A stretch of 64,000 nt of DNA from Serinus canaria (Eukaryota; Chordata; Aves; Passeriformes; Fringillidae). Position 1 is the stretch's first letter. Every line of letters starts with the position of its first letter. A model generated the notes under the pieces. That model did no database searches, was not told the origin of the DNA, and saw only the letters and a program-made list of their open reading frames with translations. A program made the translations under genes and the position numbers. The stretch covers positions 103,459,990 through 103,523,989 of the forward strand of contig NC_066315.1 in assembly GCF_022539315.1 (NCBI RefSeq), read 5' to 3'. Positions 12,484 to 23,565 of the stretch are shown here, piece after piece.

Positions 12484-13499
12484 CTGAAAAAACAAAAGTA
12501 TTTAATTTGCTCCCATAAATGGTTTGGATAACATTGTGGTACAATTTTTCTTCTTTGGGGGCAGCTAAGCTTAATTTTCTTCCATATTTTCACAGTTCCA
12601 TATCTAGGTTTTGAGCATTCTGTTTTTAGCAACTAGAGTAGAATTCCTTTAATGAATTGCCCTGCTTTCATTCTGCCATATATCAGACATTTATCCTTGA
12701 GTAACTTAGAAAATGACAGCAAGCTCTGAGCCACCACTGCTTTCTTTACTGATCCATGCTAACTGCATCCTGGAAAGAGCAAGAACCCTTTTTGTTTCAG
12801 GGTATGTCATAGCTTAATTTGAGCACATCTGCAGCCATGACTCTCATAGAACCCAAACTGCCAGCCAAAGCACACAAGTCATTGGCACACCTGAGCTTGG
12901 ATCATGAACAGACTCTCTGCTTCCTGTAACTTGTAAAGCCAGTAAGTAATCATGGCAAGTATAGGAAATTGAGAGTTTTCTGATACCCAGAATCTGAATA
13001 TTTATGACAGCCCCGGACATGGACTTCTAGGGAACAGTAACAGCCTGATCAAAAGCATCAGCAGGTGTTTCTTGGAGTTCTGATGATTATTTTCTGCACT
13101 ATGGTCAGACTTCCTGACTGAACTGTGTGTTTGGTGCTGCACTGTTACAGCCTGAGCAGATGATAACCCAGGATGCGTTAGGAGAAGCATTTGCCACAGT
13201 GGAGACTGGTCACAAACAGAGGTGTTGGTAAATTTCTACAACACTTTACTCTGGCAAAAAACCCCGGTTCTATATACAATGAAACTTAATTTCAAGTAAG
13301 TTCTACTAAATTTAAAAAATGAAAATTCAAATTCTTAACAAAACACCAATAAAAGCAAGTAAACAAAAATCCATCTAAATTGTTTCCCAGCAGAAACTCA
13401 GGGAACAGTAAAATCAGAGCTTTCTATGAATGTCTGTATTTTTGCTCAAAAAATAATTTGACAGAAAAATCCCAATCAGCTCTAGCTAAAGGCTGCAAG
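12484..13499. other. Non-coding stretch, nothing recognised
   Basis: No gene or repeat recognised. AT-rich in the second half with short A-runs. Confidence 0.55.
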
Positions 13500-14350
13500 C
13501 AGCAGGGTGCAGCATGCTAAAACCTGGCATTTTGTTAAAAATCAGATGAACCTGACAGTTTTGGTCTACCTAGGCCCCCCTGAGTTTGTTAAATGGATCA
13601 GTTTGATCTGGTGGTGGCAGTGTGTACCTGTGGCTGAGAGGAAGCGCCAGAGGAATCTTCTGAATTACAGAGGGAGAAGCGTCCATCGGGAAGGATTCCT
13701 GTCAGCCCCCTGGAAAAGGTCACTAACAAACCCACTGGTCACTAAGGTGAGGGGAGCTGCTCTCTCAAATTCAGCTAGAAAGACAGAAAAATCTCCAAGA
13801 AGGAAAAGCTTCTCCTTTGGCAGCATATTCACAGCCTCACCTCACTTATTGCTTCTTGCCCTGCAAGGTCCCTTGGAGAAGCCTGTTTCTCTTGAACGAT
13901 GAAAACCGGGATAATGAACTTTGCCTGGGGAAAAAGCTGAAGGACAGTTAATGAGGTTATCTGGCTTTTCCCGGGATTATCAGGCACAGCCAGCACAGAG
14001 GGCAGGTGCTGGGCTGCTGTGGAGCTTCGGGTGTGAGCAGGGACCCACAGGCTAAATTAGTTGGGAGGAAATTTCTGTCTGGGTGATTCTGTGGAGCTCG
14101 TTTGTCTCTGAAGCCACTCCCCTGGGGTGGCTCTGAGCCTGAATGAGCAGCCCTAAAGGTCAGAGGGCTGGCAAAACCCACAAGGGGGATTTTCTTCTCT
14201 TGTTCTGAAAGGCGAGTGTGTTCTGTATCCTCAGGCTTTGAAGAAATCAAACAGAAGGAAAACCAAAACACAGGCACAAAAGACTCTTCTGTACATGAAG
14301 TAGGAGTGGCTCTAGGGGTCAGGGTGGAGGGATTGTGACCAAACCCGTCC
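13500..14350. other. GC- and CpG-richer patch of unknown nature
   Basis: By eye this block is clearly richer in GC and CpG than its flanks, with CpGs near 13645, 13680, 13687, 13897, 13906, 13971, 14027, 14099 and 14211. Frames of 131 codons (13507-13902 plus) and 106 codons (13957-14277 minus) lie in it, but neither resembles a known protein, and stop codons are rarer in GC-rich DNA anyway. It could be an unrecognised LTR, a small CpG island or a conserved element. No defining ends were found. Confidence 0.45.
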
Positions 14351-14562
14351 AGTCTCTTTTCTTATCCCATCGGACCTTGTAATGCCTTGTAATGTTTCTT
14401 AGCTTAAAGTTTTGCCTCTTCCAATGCCACTACTGCTCCCTTTGTATTCTGGCTTCAGAAAATTTAAAACACATTTGATTCCAGTGCATTTGCAAAATTA
14501 TCATTGCAACAGAGAATCTTGACAGCCACAGAGATCTGTGTGGTGTTTTGTTTGTCTGTTCG

Positions 14563-14583
14563 TTTTTTTTTTTTTTTTTTTTT
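14563..14583. repeat. T21 homopolymer
   Basis: A run of 21 T, followed by more T-rich sequence to about 14613. No recognisable retrocopy is attached. Confidence 0.95.
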
Positions 14584-14977
14584 GTTATTTGTAGGTTTTT
14601 TTGGGTTTTTTTAGATATAAAATAAATATCTTGAATCTTTTGAGGAACCTTTGCTCTAAGACAAAAAAAAGCCCAAATTGTATGAGCTGCAATATCACAA
14701 GAGCTGGCAGCCACAATATGTTCTAGGTTTTTTATACCTTCAAATATGTGACCGGGGGAAAAACTTGCCTGGAAGATTGGATGAGCATACCACAGCATCT
14801 CACCTGTTTTATATCCCTACTTGAGCACTACTATTAAACCTGCAATTATATTACTGCCCTACCTGTGGTTCTTTAAAACCCTGTATTTCTCCTCTGGTAG
14901 GTGTGCCAAATATGTCCATGGCATATGAGATTTCCATGTAAAAACTGTTATGAGCTACTTAGTAATAAATGAAACAT
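14584..14977. other. Non-coding stretch, nothing recognised
   Basis: T-rich start, then ordinary AT-rich sequence up to the LTR boundary. The minus frame 14430-14798 owes its lysine run to the T-tract and is not a gene. Confidence 0.55.
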
Positions 14978-15645
14978 TGTAAGAGCCGAAATGAGGGATG
15001 AGGGACTCCAGGCAACTCTCCAAAATGCAGTTTATTCCATCCAAGAGGTTACAGCAGTCCAGGGTGGTGGGTGACAGAGCCTGTGCCTACAGCTGTCAGC
15101 TCCAGCTGCAGGCAGGCCTGGAGATCTGGTTTGGAGACCTGGTTTGGTTTTGGTTACATTATCTACTTTTCTTTGCTGAGCATCTTAATACTGTAGAACC
15201 AATCTATCCCTTAACTATTATCTATAGCCTATCATAACCACTATAATTACCATATTTATGTTACTATTCTCCAATCACCAACAGTAAGTGCATTCCAGTT
15301 TAAGCTAGAAGTTGTTTTTCTGTTTTCTTGCTGTGGAAAATTCTGAGACCTTTTTTCTGCTTGTCACATTTGCTGACTTGTTTGCCTGTGCTATCTTTCT
15401 GCTTGGTAAAAACATCTTCTCTTTTGGGGTGGTTTTATCCTTTGCTCTATGTCATAAAAACCCCTTCTAACTAACATACCCTTTGTCTTCTTGGTTATCC
15501 AGTAAGACTGCCTCAGCAATTCTTTTCTTCTATATCAAAACTTGCTTCCATCTCTATTCCTTCATCAGACTCTACATTTAAAAATCTTTCTGCTAAGCAT
15601 ACATATCTGTGAGACTTTCTTGTCAAACTTTGATCTTTCCCAACA
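14978..15645 (-). mobile_element. Probable solo LTR of an avian endogenous retrovirus
   Basis: I recognise the text as an interspersed LTR-like repeat of songbird genomes, from memory rather than a search. On the minus strand it would run from TGTTGGGAAAG (15645 downward) to GGCTCTTACA (ending at 14978), giving the expected TGT...ACA ends. On that strand an AATAAA lies about 55 bases before the 3' end (plus-strand TTTATT near 15032), as expected at an R/U5 junction. The flanks AAACAT (14972-14977) and TCACAT (15646-15651) share their last four bases, which fits a decayed 6-bp target duplication. No gag, pol or env sequence is recognisable beside it, hence solo. The high-coordinate end is the less certain one. 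Confidence 0.6.
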
Positions 15646-18600
15646 TCACATAGCTTATGGCATGATCCAAAATTTGATCCACACTCTAAAAATGGATTTT
15701 CCTGTTTGTTTTCCTCTTTGTTTACCATGTGATATCATAGTGCTGGACTCTAAACAGTCACATAAAACTCTGTCTGTGTTAGGTAAAGATCAATGCCTGA
15801 CTAAGAGGTAGATAGTGATACTCCAGTCTTGCCCATCAAAAGCCACCAAAATCTAGTTATGTTTTTTAACTCTTTTCATGGATAATGCAAAATTTATATG
15901 CACAAAAAATATATTTTCCCAGATGGATTTTTGCAAGTTCAGGCTCTGCAACATCTGAGAGGAGGAAATTCTGTATCTGTCTGTGCACATTCTGTCATCT
16001 GTTTCATGTTAAAAACAATGACTTTTTTTCATTCCCAGATATTTATTCACTTAATTGGATTCAAGGGGTGGAGTCCTGCACATGTTGTGAGGAATTGGAA
16101 GTGCTGATCTGATGAAATGCATACTATGTGTCTTGGAAAATTTTACCTTATGTAAGTTCATAGTAATAAAATCCATTTCTGAATAGAACAACTTTTAATG
16201 AGCAGAACACATCAGATAACATGCAACTTCGGGAAATTACTCATCACAGAGAAGAAAGTCAATGAGCATTTGAACATCCTGACTCCTGGGGCACATTTCC
16301 TCTTATAGTTGTCACCACAAAAATTGTTCAGTGTTGTTGAGGGGACACTGAGAGTGAGTATATGTTTATGTAAACGAGAAGAAAGTGTTGAAGAAAGAAA
16401 GTCCCAAAATTCAGGTTTTAAGAGTAGCCTCTGGCAGAGGCAGGATGAACACAGAACCTGTTGATCTAAGGAACAGAGGACACCAGGAAGTGCTTCAGAC
16501 TCCCGGGGATCCACACTCATTTCCATGTTACCCATATTCTCTGCCATTAGGTCAGCAGCTGACTAAAAGCATTTAAATGTATGTAAGTGTGGAGAATCTC
16601 TGAAAGGTTACATTAAGCCCAAGTTCACGCTACATAACTCAAGCTGGAACCTGGTAAGACTGCCCCCTTGCTAGCATATGTTAGTTTAACAAACAAGCAT
16701 GCACTGGTCATCAGACAATGTCAGGATATATATTAGTTGATTTAGAAAAAAATTACAAAATCAAGAGTTTTAAATATCTTGAAATAGTTCTGTTTCATAG
16801 TGGAATACATTCTTTGCTATGCTCTACAAACAAGAAAGTTAATCAAAGGTTTGATTTTCAAGTAATTACATAACACATAACTTATTTAAGATCAAAATTG
16901 AAGTCAAGTAAACAAAAAGTAATTTTTCTTCCATTTGATTTCCCTCTACTCTGATTTTTATCTCTGGAGTTCTCTATGTATCTGTAAGCCCATGTACAGG
17001 TATTAAGGGAAATTCAGCAACAGCAGCTGTATTTTTCAGTTCATACTTTACCTTAATAGAATTTATCTTTTGCATTTAAAGAAATCTTAAGAAATACAAA
17101 ATTAGAACCAGGGAGTATTACCATGTTCATTGCTTTCATGTTCAGCTCACAAGTCCATTTGGTCTTAATAGAAGGTAGTTCATGTCACACAGTGTTTCCT
17201 TACTTACTGCTTTTAATTACCTGCTGTTAAACACGCTGATTGTCTCACAACAGCTAAACTTATGGTTGGCCATTTTAGCAGGTTAGCACAGATTTACTGC
17301 CCCTCTGGGGCCATGTGGAATACTTGGTGGCACCTTGGTACGTATGCCAAGGCTTCTTCCAAGCTTTGTGGTTCCTCTTTGTTCTCAGGACTGCCAGCCT
17401 TCAGCCCTAGCACTCTTCCTTTTGCTCCTCCAGCAGCCACCACCAGAACTCCTCCTGGGATGATGCACTTGTGTTGCTTCTCTTGAGGCAGTGAGAACAA
17501 TTGATCACACTTAGATTTGCCTGCTGCCAGGTTTGGAGCCATTCTATTTACCCTGAACAACCAAGGAGGAAAGTTCAAAAGCAGCATGATTTGAGGAGTC
17601 AGATACTTCTTTTCCTTAATGTCATGGTGGAATAACTGAGGTGTTTTGCCATGAAACCAGAAGTGGAAGTATGAGCCTGACTCCAAACATGAACCCAGCA
17701 GCACTTGAGGTAACAGGTCTATGTATGATTTCATCAGGCTCAGCAATCAAAATGATTTGAACTTATTACTGTTTATAATACTCTCCTCATTTTTTTGTGT
17801 CATTAACTACCTAGCTGCAGAAAGACTTGTCGGAAAGAATATTGAGATGCTTTTCTAGGCTGTACAGATCTCTTAAATGGGTGAGAAAATTTGTTTGGCA
17901 TGCCTGCCAAAACTTTCCTGGCATCAGCACTGCCTGGGACAGTGGAGGATCTGACTGTATGAGTTCAGGCTGGCACAGGAAAACTCCTTTCATTATTGTA
18001 AGATTAAGATTTACTCACTTTCTAGCATTTCACCATTATTTTTTTTCATCCATCAGTGAAGACATGCATGCATTAAATTAACATTTTTGCTTGCCATTAA
18101 TACATAATTCATAGGTATGTAATGGCTCTGAGTATTCTCTTATTTATGAATATGTTTGCTATGGTGAAGTTACTCCAGGTTTGAAGTTGTATAAAAAGAG
18201 GCCCAATGTATATAAACATATATTATTTAGTAGCACATTATCAGGAGTTATTGCTTTTGCTTGCTTCATGTCAATAACAATACTGTTTTGTAGCTTGGAA
18301 AAGTAATAATCTTTTTGCTTTCATTTCCTTTGACAGGAAAAGCGAAATTATTTCAGTGCCATTTCACATGACTAACACTTTCAGAAACACCAAACAATGC
18401 AGTAATCATTTGGGATGAGGAGAAAATGCAGAAAACAAAACATACATGCTGCAGCTAAATGTGATATATAGATTATATGCACAGAGAATAAGGAAAAAAG
18501 ACATTAAAAAGCTAATACTAATAATAATAACAATAATAGTGTTTCTGTGTAATGCTCTTCCAAATTAAATTGCTCTGATCTGGTGTCTCTCATGAATCAT

Positions 18601-20835
18601 TGCATCAGAAACTACCACAGCTAAAACAAGATTCCTTTGCAGTCCTCGATGTGAATTAAAACAGTAACTTGGCCTTTTACTCCTGAGCTCTGCCATCAGC
18701 ATTTGTCAAAGAAAAATAAAGATTTTAATGTGAGAAGACATCCCTGTGATTTTCAAATAGTATTTAAATTCTGTCTTGGACAAATTCAATATAGAAATTT
18801 AAAAACATATCCTACAAAAGCAGTGCTTCCAATCCATTTCATTTGAAATAAAATCATTCACTTAATTTAACCTGATAACAGTTAGAAATTGAAATGCTGA
18901 CTGTTATCTAATTAAATGTTCAAAATTAGGCTCCGAAATTCTTTGTTTCTGAGTTAGGCTGAACTATGTGTCCTGCATATATGTACTCCATAGAGTGCAG
19001 GTATTGAGTTTACTGAAACATGTCCTGCATCCTACTATTTCCAGGCCTGCCTGCTCTCAGGAATGCACCACCATTGACATATCATGGCATTCAGACATTT
19101 TACATATGTAAGCCTATTTGGTTTAAAACAACAATAGAGTACAGATTTCACCAAATAATGCAGTGTTTTACCTTTGCAAAGCATAAAGACATTGAAATGC
19201 TCGCAAATATTCTTGGCTCAGCTACTTAATCCTGTTACCAGGAATGGAATTTGTTGGATTTTTTGAAAGAAAAAACAAAAAGTAAGAGTACTTTCCTTTG
19301 GCTTCATATTTTGGGGTGCATTACTTAAACCGTACTTTTCTACAAATATGAAAAGAAATTTATTGAATTTATACTGCCTTGTCTTAGTCTCTGTGCCCCT
19401 GGAGTGCCTCTTGCAGGTTGCAGACTTGATTCTCAGGGACTTGAAAATGCTGGAAAGCCTCTGCTCATTCTGAAGGTCAGGCTCCGTGTTCCTGATGGAG
19501 CAGGGCTTGGAAGCTTCCCTGTTGTCTCAGGGGTCATTCAGCAAAACCTTCACCTGTGGTTTTGGCCTGGAGTCAGAAAACTTTATCAAATAAGACTCCT
19601 GTATGGAATAAATCTTTGTTTCTTTTCAGGGATCTACAAGGCAGGCCTGCACCAGGCAGAGTTGGACGCTACACTGACAGACAAATATTCATCTCTCTTC
19701 AATTATGCAGTACCTGTGCTAATTGAACAGCAAATGTGAATGACTAGAAAAACTTATGGTATTGAGTTACTGTACAGACATATTGCATGACATGTTTTTC
19801 AATTGCCAGAAAATTAGGTTGCCAGTTTACAGCTGTCATTCCTCTCAAACAGATCTGATGAAAGGGACAGAAAACTGTTTCAGCACACCTCGCATCAGCA
19901 CAGAAGGCACAGTCAGAGATCGATCCCACACAGTGAAAATAATCAAAAAGGTAGAAAACCCACAGTAATTTAAAGTCATGGAATGTGAAAGTTTCTCACT
20001 CCTCTTCCAGTAAGGCAACAGGCTGAACTGATAAGATGAAATGTCAGAAGGTAAAAATCTTTTTTTTTCTTACTAGGTTGCAGACAGCATAAAACACTAA
20101 GCAGCCTAGGAGGGATTCTGAAATCCTCTGAATTTACTGATATGCATTAGTGTACCTGCAAATTGTTTTGGTTTGGATGTTAGCTAATAATGAAAATGGA
20201 TTTGACCTGGTAAATAAGAAAAAGCTAATACAGATAAGATCACTTATGTGACCTGTTGTCTCACATGGATGTTATATCAAACAAATACAGATCCAGTCTA
20301 AAACTGGCTCCAGCCTAAACAGATCCAGTCTTAACCTTTGTTCTTTTTTCAGCTTAACAGTTCCAGGCACACCAGAAAAATTTAAAAAATGTTTCCATGC
20401 TTTCAATCATGTGCAGAATTTATGCTGTGAGATCCACCAAGCTCTTGGCTGATTCTGGCTGTGTTTGGAGCTAATAAGAAAGAGATTTACCTGAGCTCAG
20501 GTCAGAAAGTTCATCTCAGATTTCTTTAAATAGATGAGAAACAACTGACTCTAATGGGAGTGCAGGACATCACCACACTGCAGCTTTTATCCTGCTACAA
20601 TACTGGTCTGTGCCTCAAAAGAACTATGTGACATCTTCGAGAGTGTCTCATCACTCTTCATGATCTGACGAAATAAACAGTGGCTGACCAGACAGTGTTT
20701 GATGAATGGCAGTTTCTGGCAAACTTTCACCTCTTTTTTTGTTTTCCTCTGAGCAGAGAGGAAACAACAATTCAAACAGCTATTGCTGCCCTCAGTCCAG
20801 TGCCCACTCCTCTCCTGGAGTGTGGCTTAACTCAG
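15646..20835. other. Long non-coding stretch, nothing recognised
   Basis: About 5.2 kb with no gene I can support. It contains the window's longest ATG frame (17294-17746 minus, 150 codons), which resembles no known protein and has a length expected by chance. A frame at 19404-19739 plus (111 codons) crosses a good acceptor-like site (TTTGTTTCTTTTCAG, ending near 19629), but no partner donor or known protein supports it. Short AAT-rich trinucleotide sequence lies near 18520-18540. Confidence 0.5.
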
Positions 20836-20877
20836 CTGCTGCTGTTTAAGTCCCTGCTGCTGTTTAAGTCCCTGCTG
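20836..20877. repeat. 18-bp tandem repeat, about 2.4 copies
   Basis: The unit CTGCTGCTGTTTAAGTCC occurs at 20836-20853 and again identically at 20854-20871, with a partial third unit after it. The lack of divergence suggests a recent tandem duplication. Confidence 0.95.
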
Positions 20878-22507
20878 ACAAGGGAAGGGATCTGCAGGCA
20901 CAACTCCCTGCAATCACCAGAAATACTAAAGAAATTCAAAACTGGCCTCTGTTGCTGCTAGCATTGGAGCTCAGACTGTTTTGAATTGTGACTTTTCATA
21001 CTGGAAATATAATACATGATTTCCTTTTTACTCCAGAGAGTAAATCAAGTGTTATATTTAATAGTGTTAAGCAATGCCTGTGGGTTACTTAAAAAAAAAA
21101 AAAAAGAAGAAAACAAAAAAGAATGGATGAAATTTTGCCCTTAGTTTTCTTTGTTTCACCAAGATAGAAAAAAAAAGTGAAAGAATTGATTGTGCAAAGT
21201 GATCCTTACCTACAAAAGGCACAAAACTCTTCAATGAAACCTCTGCTGGATTTGCAAAGCAGTGAATAAAAGGCAAAAAATGCCATTCATAATTTATATT
21301 TTGCTGTTGGCAACAGATGGGATGAGAGAAATGAGATGACTGTTTAGTATTTAAAATTAGCATTAGTCTTAAATAAGGTGCTTATTTATGTGAGTCAGTG
21401 TGCTTACATTCATATCAAATATATAACCTGCTGGTGCCAACCAACACACATTTTGATATTCATTTATCTTATCTGTGATATATGATATTCCAACAAATTT
21501 CTTATTAAACTTAATACGTTCCTAATCTCAACACTCCATTAACAAATTCTGCTACAAACAAGACTTCTCCTTTTGAAGCATTTGTTCTTATCCTTTCTTT
21601 GTAACATATTTACAGGAACTGAAAATAGCACATCTAACACAAAGATTTATTAAAGATTTCAGGGCTGTTTAATAAGATTTTTTTTTCCCCTTAGGAAATA
21701 CCTCTTAATAGACTTGCTTTACTTAAAGTTTAGTGTGTGTGGTGGATCACCTACTTGTGGCCATGGTATCCTTTCCCAGAAGTGGAATCCAGTCAAGTGG
21801 CCCTAATTTTGATGATTGCTAACAGCAGTTTCAAGATCACTTGGCAAACCCAAAGCTTGTACTGAGTAATGAGAGTGAATGTCCTTTATGAGCTGAAAGC
21901 CTGGCTGCATTCACAAAGCAGCTTTTGCCTTCCTGTTGGCAGTGCTATATTCCTTTATGACTTGAAGGGATTTTGCTTTGCCACTCACTTTTTCAACCCT
22001 TCTGGTCCCACCAATATTCTGTGTATGCAGGTGATACAGGCTGCCTCACCTCTGGATACTTACTGAGTAAAATCCATGCACAATCTGAAGATGGGGTGAA
22101 ACACCAATAAATACTGGGAATTTTAATTTTAAAACTCCCTGTTAGACCATATGAACAGATCAGTGAAAAAATTAGTTAGCATCAACAGCAAGATCCTCTT
22201 TGAAAATCCCTTCAGAGCTTGTTTTTGTTTCATAGCGTCAATATTTCTCTTTTATCCTCCTTGTTGCTGTGATCAACAGAGGGCAGTTGGGCTCCTTTCT
22301 ATTTTCAGTTTCAATTAAAATTTCAAAATTATTTTTGATTGAACTTTTGAACACCCTGAAATGTGAAGGCGCCCCCGCTGTCGCTAAAATGGTCTGGAAC
22401 GTGCTTTCCGGGCATGAACATTTCAAAGACAAGATGCTGGCTACAAGCAGCTCCACCTCCACTCTCTTCTCCAACACGCTTGTTGAAGTCTCAGGAGGGC
22501 ACATTAC
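20878..22507. other. Non-coding stretch with a small CpG cluster
   Basis: Mostly AT-rich and unremarkable; an A15 run lies at 21091-21105. From 22369 to 22411 five CpGs fall within about 45 bases in an otherwise CpG-poor region. The short frames on both strands at 22238-22538 overlap this cluster and match nothing known. Confidence 0.5.
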
Positions 22508-22531
22508 TTTTTTTTTTTTTTTTTTTTTTTT
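22508..22531. repeat. T24 homopolymer
   Basis: Run of 24 T followed by CCCCTAGGTAAAG. It resembles a very strong polypyrimidine tract plus acceptor, but no exon follows that I can identify. Confidence 0.95.
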
Positions 22532-23298
22532 CCCCTAGGTAAAGTCCAAATGGAGTGCTTTGATTTAACATCACTGGCAACAAAAAATATCCCAAACATT
22601 CAAACAGCCGGCAATTTAGGTACAAGCTATTGAATGAAGCAAAAATAACAATCCCAAGAAGCTGTGGGAGGACAGGGCTTCAAAGGGAGAAAGCTCAACT
22701 GTCTAGCTGGAAGGAAATGTTTCTTGAGGATGCTATGAAACACATGTAATGCAAATTTAAGCACCTTCCTGACAGCTTTGTGTTGGGAAAAGGCAGATAG
22801 AGTTCTTGGGAATTCAGCTTGTCTCCCAAGCTAAGCAGAGTTTTGTTCTTACAAGGAAGATTTTGGACCCCTGATTTAGTGCTGTTGGGGATATAACATG
22901 TGGCTTTCATCCTGCTGAGTTAGGTCTCTTAAGTCTCTACCATATAAAACAGTATATGGGCATGTATACATGATATTGCTTGTGAATACAAACATCTGAT
23001 TGGTACTTCTCAATTTTATTGTGTGCCTGTTTCTTGTGACAGGATTTGTGTATAAATGCCTTCATAAAATGCTATGGATGTAAAAAATAAATAAAGGAGC
23101 AACCACCCAGGGCTATAGCATCACCTCATAAATGTTAGTCACAGACTAAGAGAACCATTACATTATGGTGCCAAGAAGAAAAATCTTTGGGTAGTTCCTG
23201 AAAATCATAAAATTCCACCACATAATATTGCTTATTTTCTTAATATATATGATAACAGCTGAACACACTGTTCATGTCTCTTGTGGATTTGGGGGACT

Positions 23299-23350
23299 CA
23301 GTGTGCATAAGAAATATTAGAACAGAATAAGAACAGTGTGCATAAGAAAT
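23299..23350. repeat. 17-bp direct repeat, period 35
   Basis: CAGTGTGCATAAGAAAT occurs at 23299-23315 and exactly again at 23334-23350, consistent with a recent local duplication. Confidence 0.95.
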
Positions 23351-23521
23351 TTCAGAAAGCTGGGATTCAAAATAGTGGGGAAAGACACACTGAAACTAGT
23401 TAAAAAGCAGAAAAACCGTTGTAAAATTGGGAATTGCTAAAATGAAGTGGACAGAGTTTAACACATTTTCAAAAGCATTAAATTCAGGAGATTAAATCAA
23501 CTTCCTGAAGATGTCTGATAA

Positions 23522-23565
23522 CCTGCAGTTCCTGTCAGAGTAAATATCCTGCAGTTCCTATCAGA
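23522..23565. repeat. 18-bp direct repeat, period 26
   Basis: CCTGCAGTTCCTGTCAGA (23522-23539) recurs at 23548-23565 with one G-to-A difference. Confidence 0.9.

Noticed and set aside
17294..17746. Longest ATG frame, 150 codons, minus strand
   Set aside because: Several frames of this size are expected by chance over six frames in 64 kb. No motif, start context, splice sites or family resemblance supports it.
19404..19739. 111-codon frame containing a strong acceptor-like TTTCTTTTCAG
   Set aside because: No matching donor, family or upstream exon could be identified.
22271..22290. CTCF-like AACAGAGGGCAG
   Set aside because: Matches only the core and lacks the flanking CC; single-sequence evidence is too weak.
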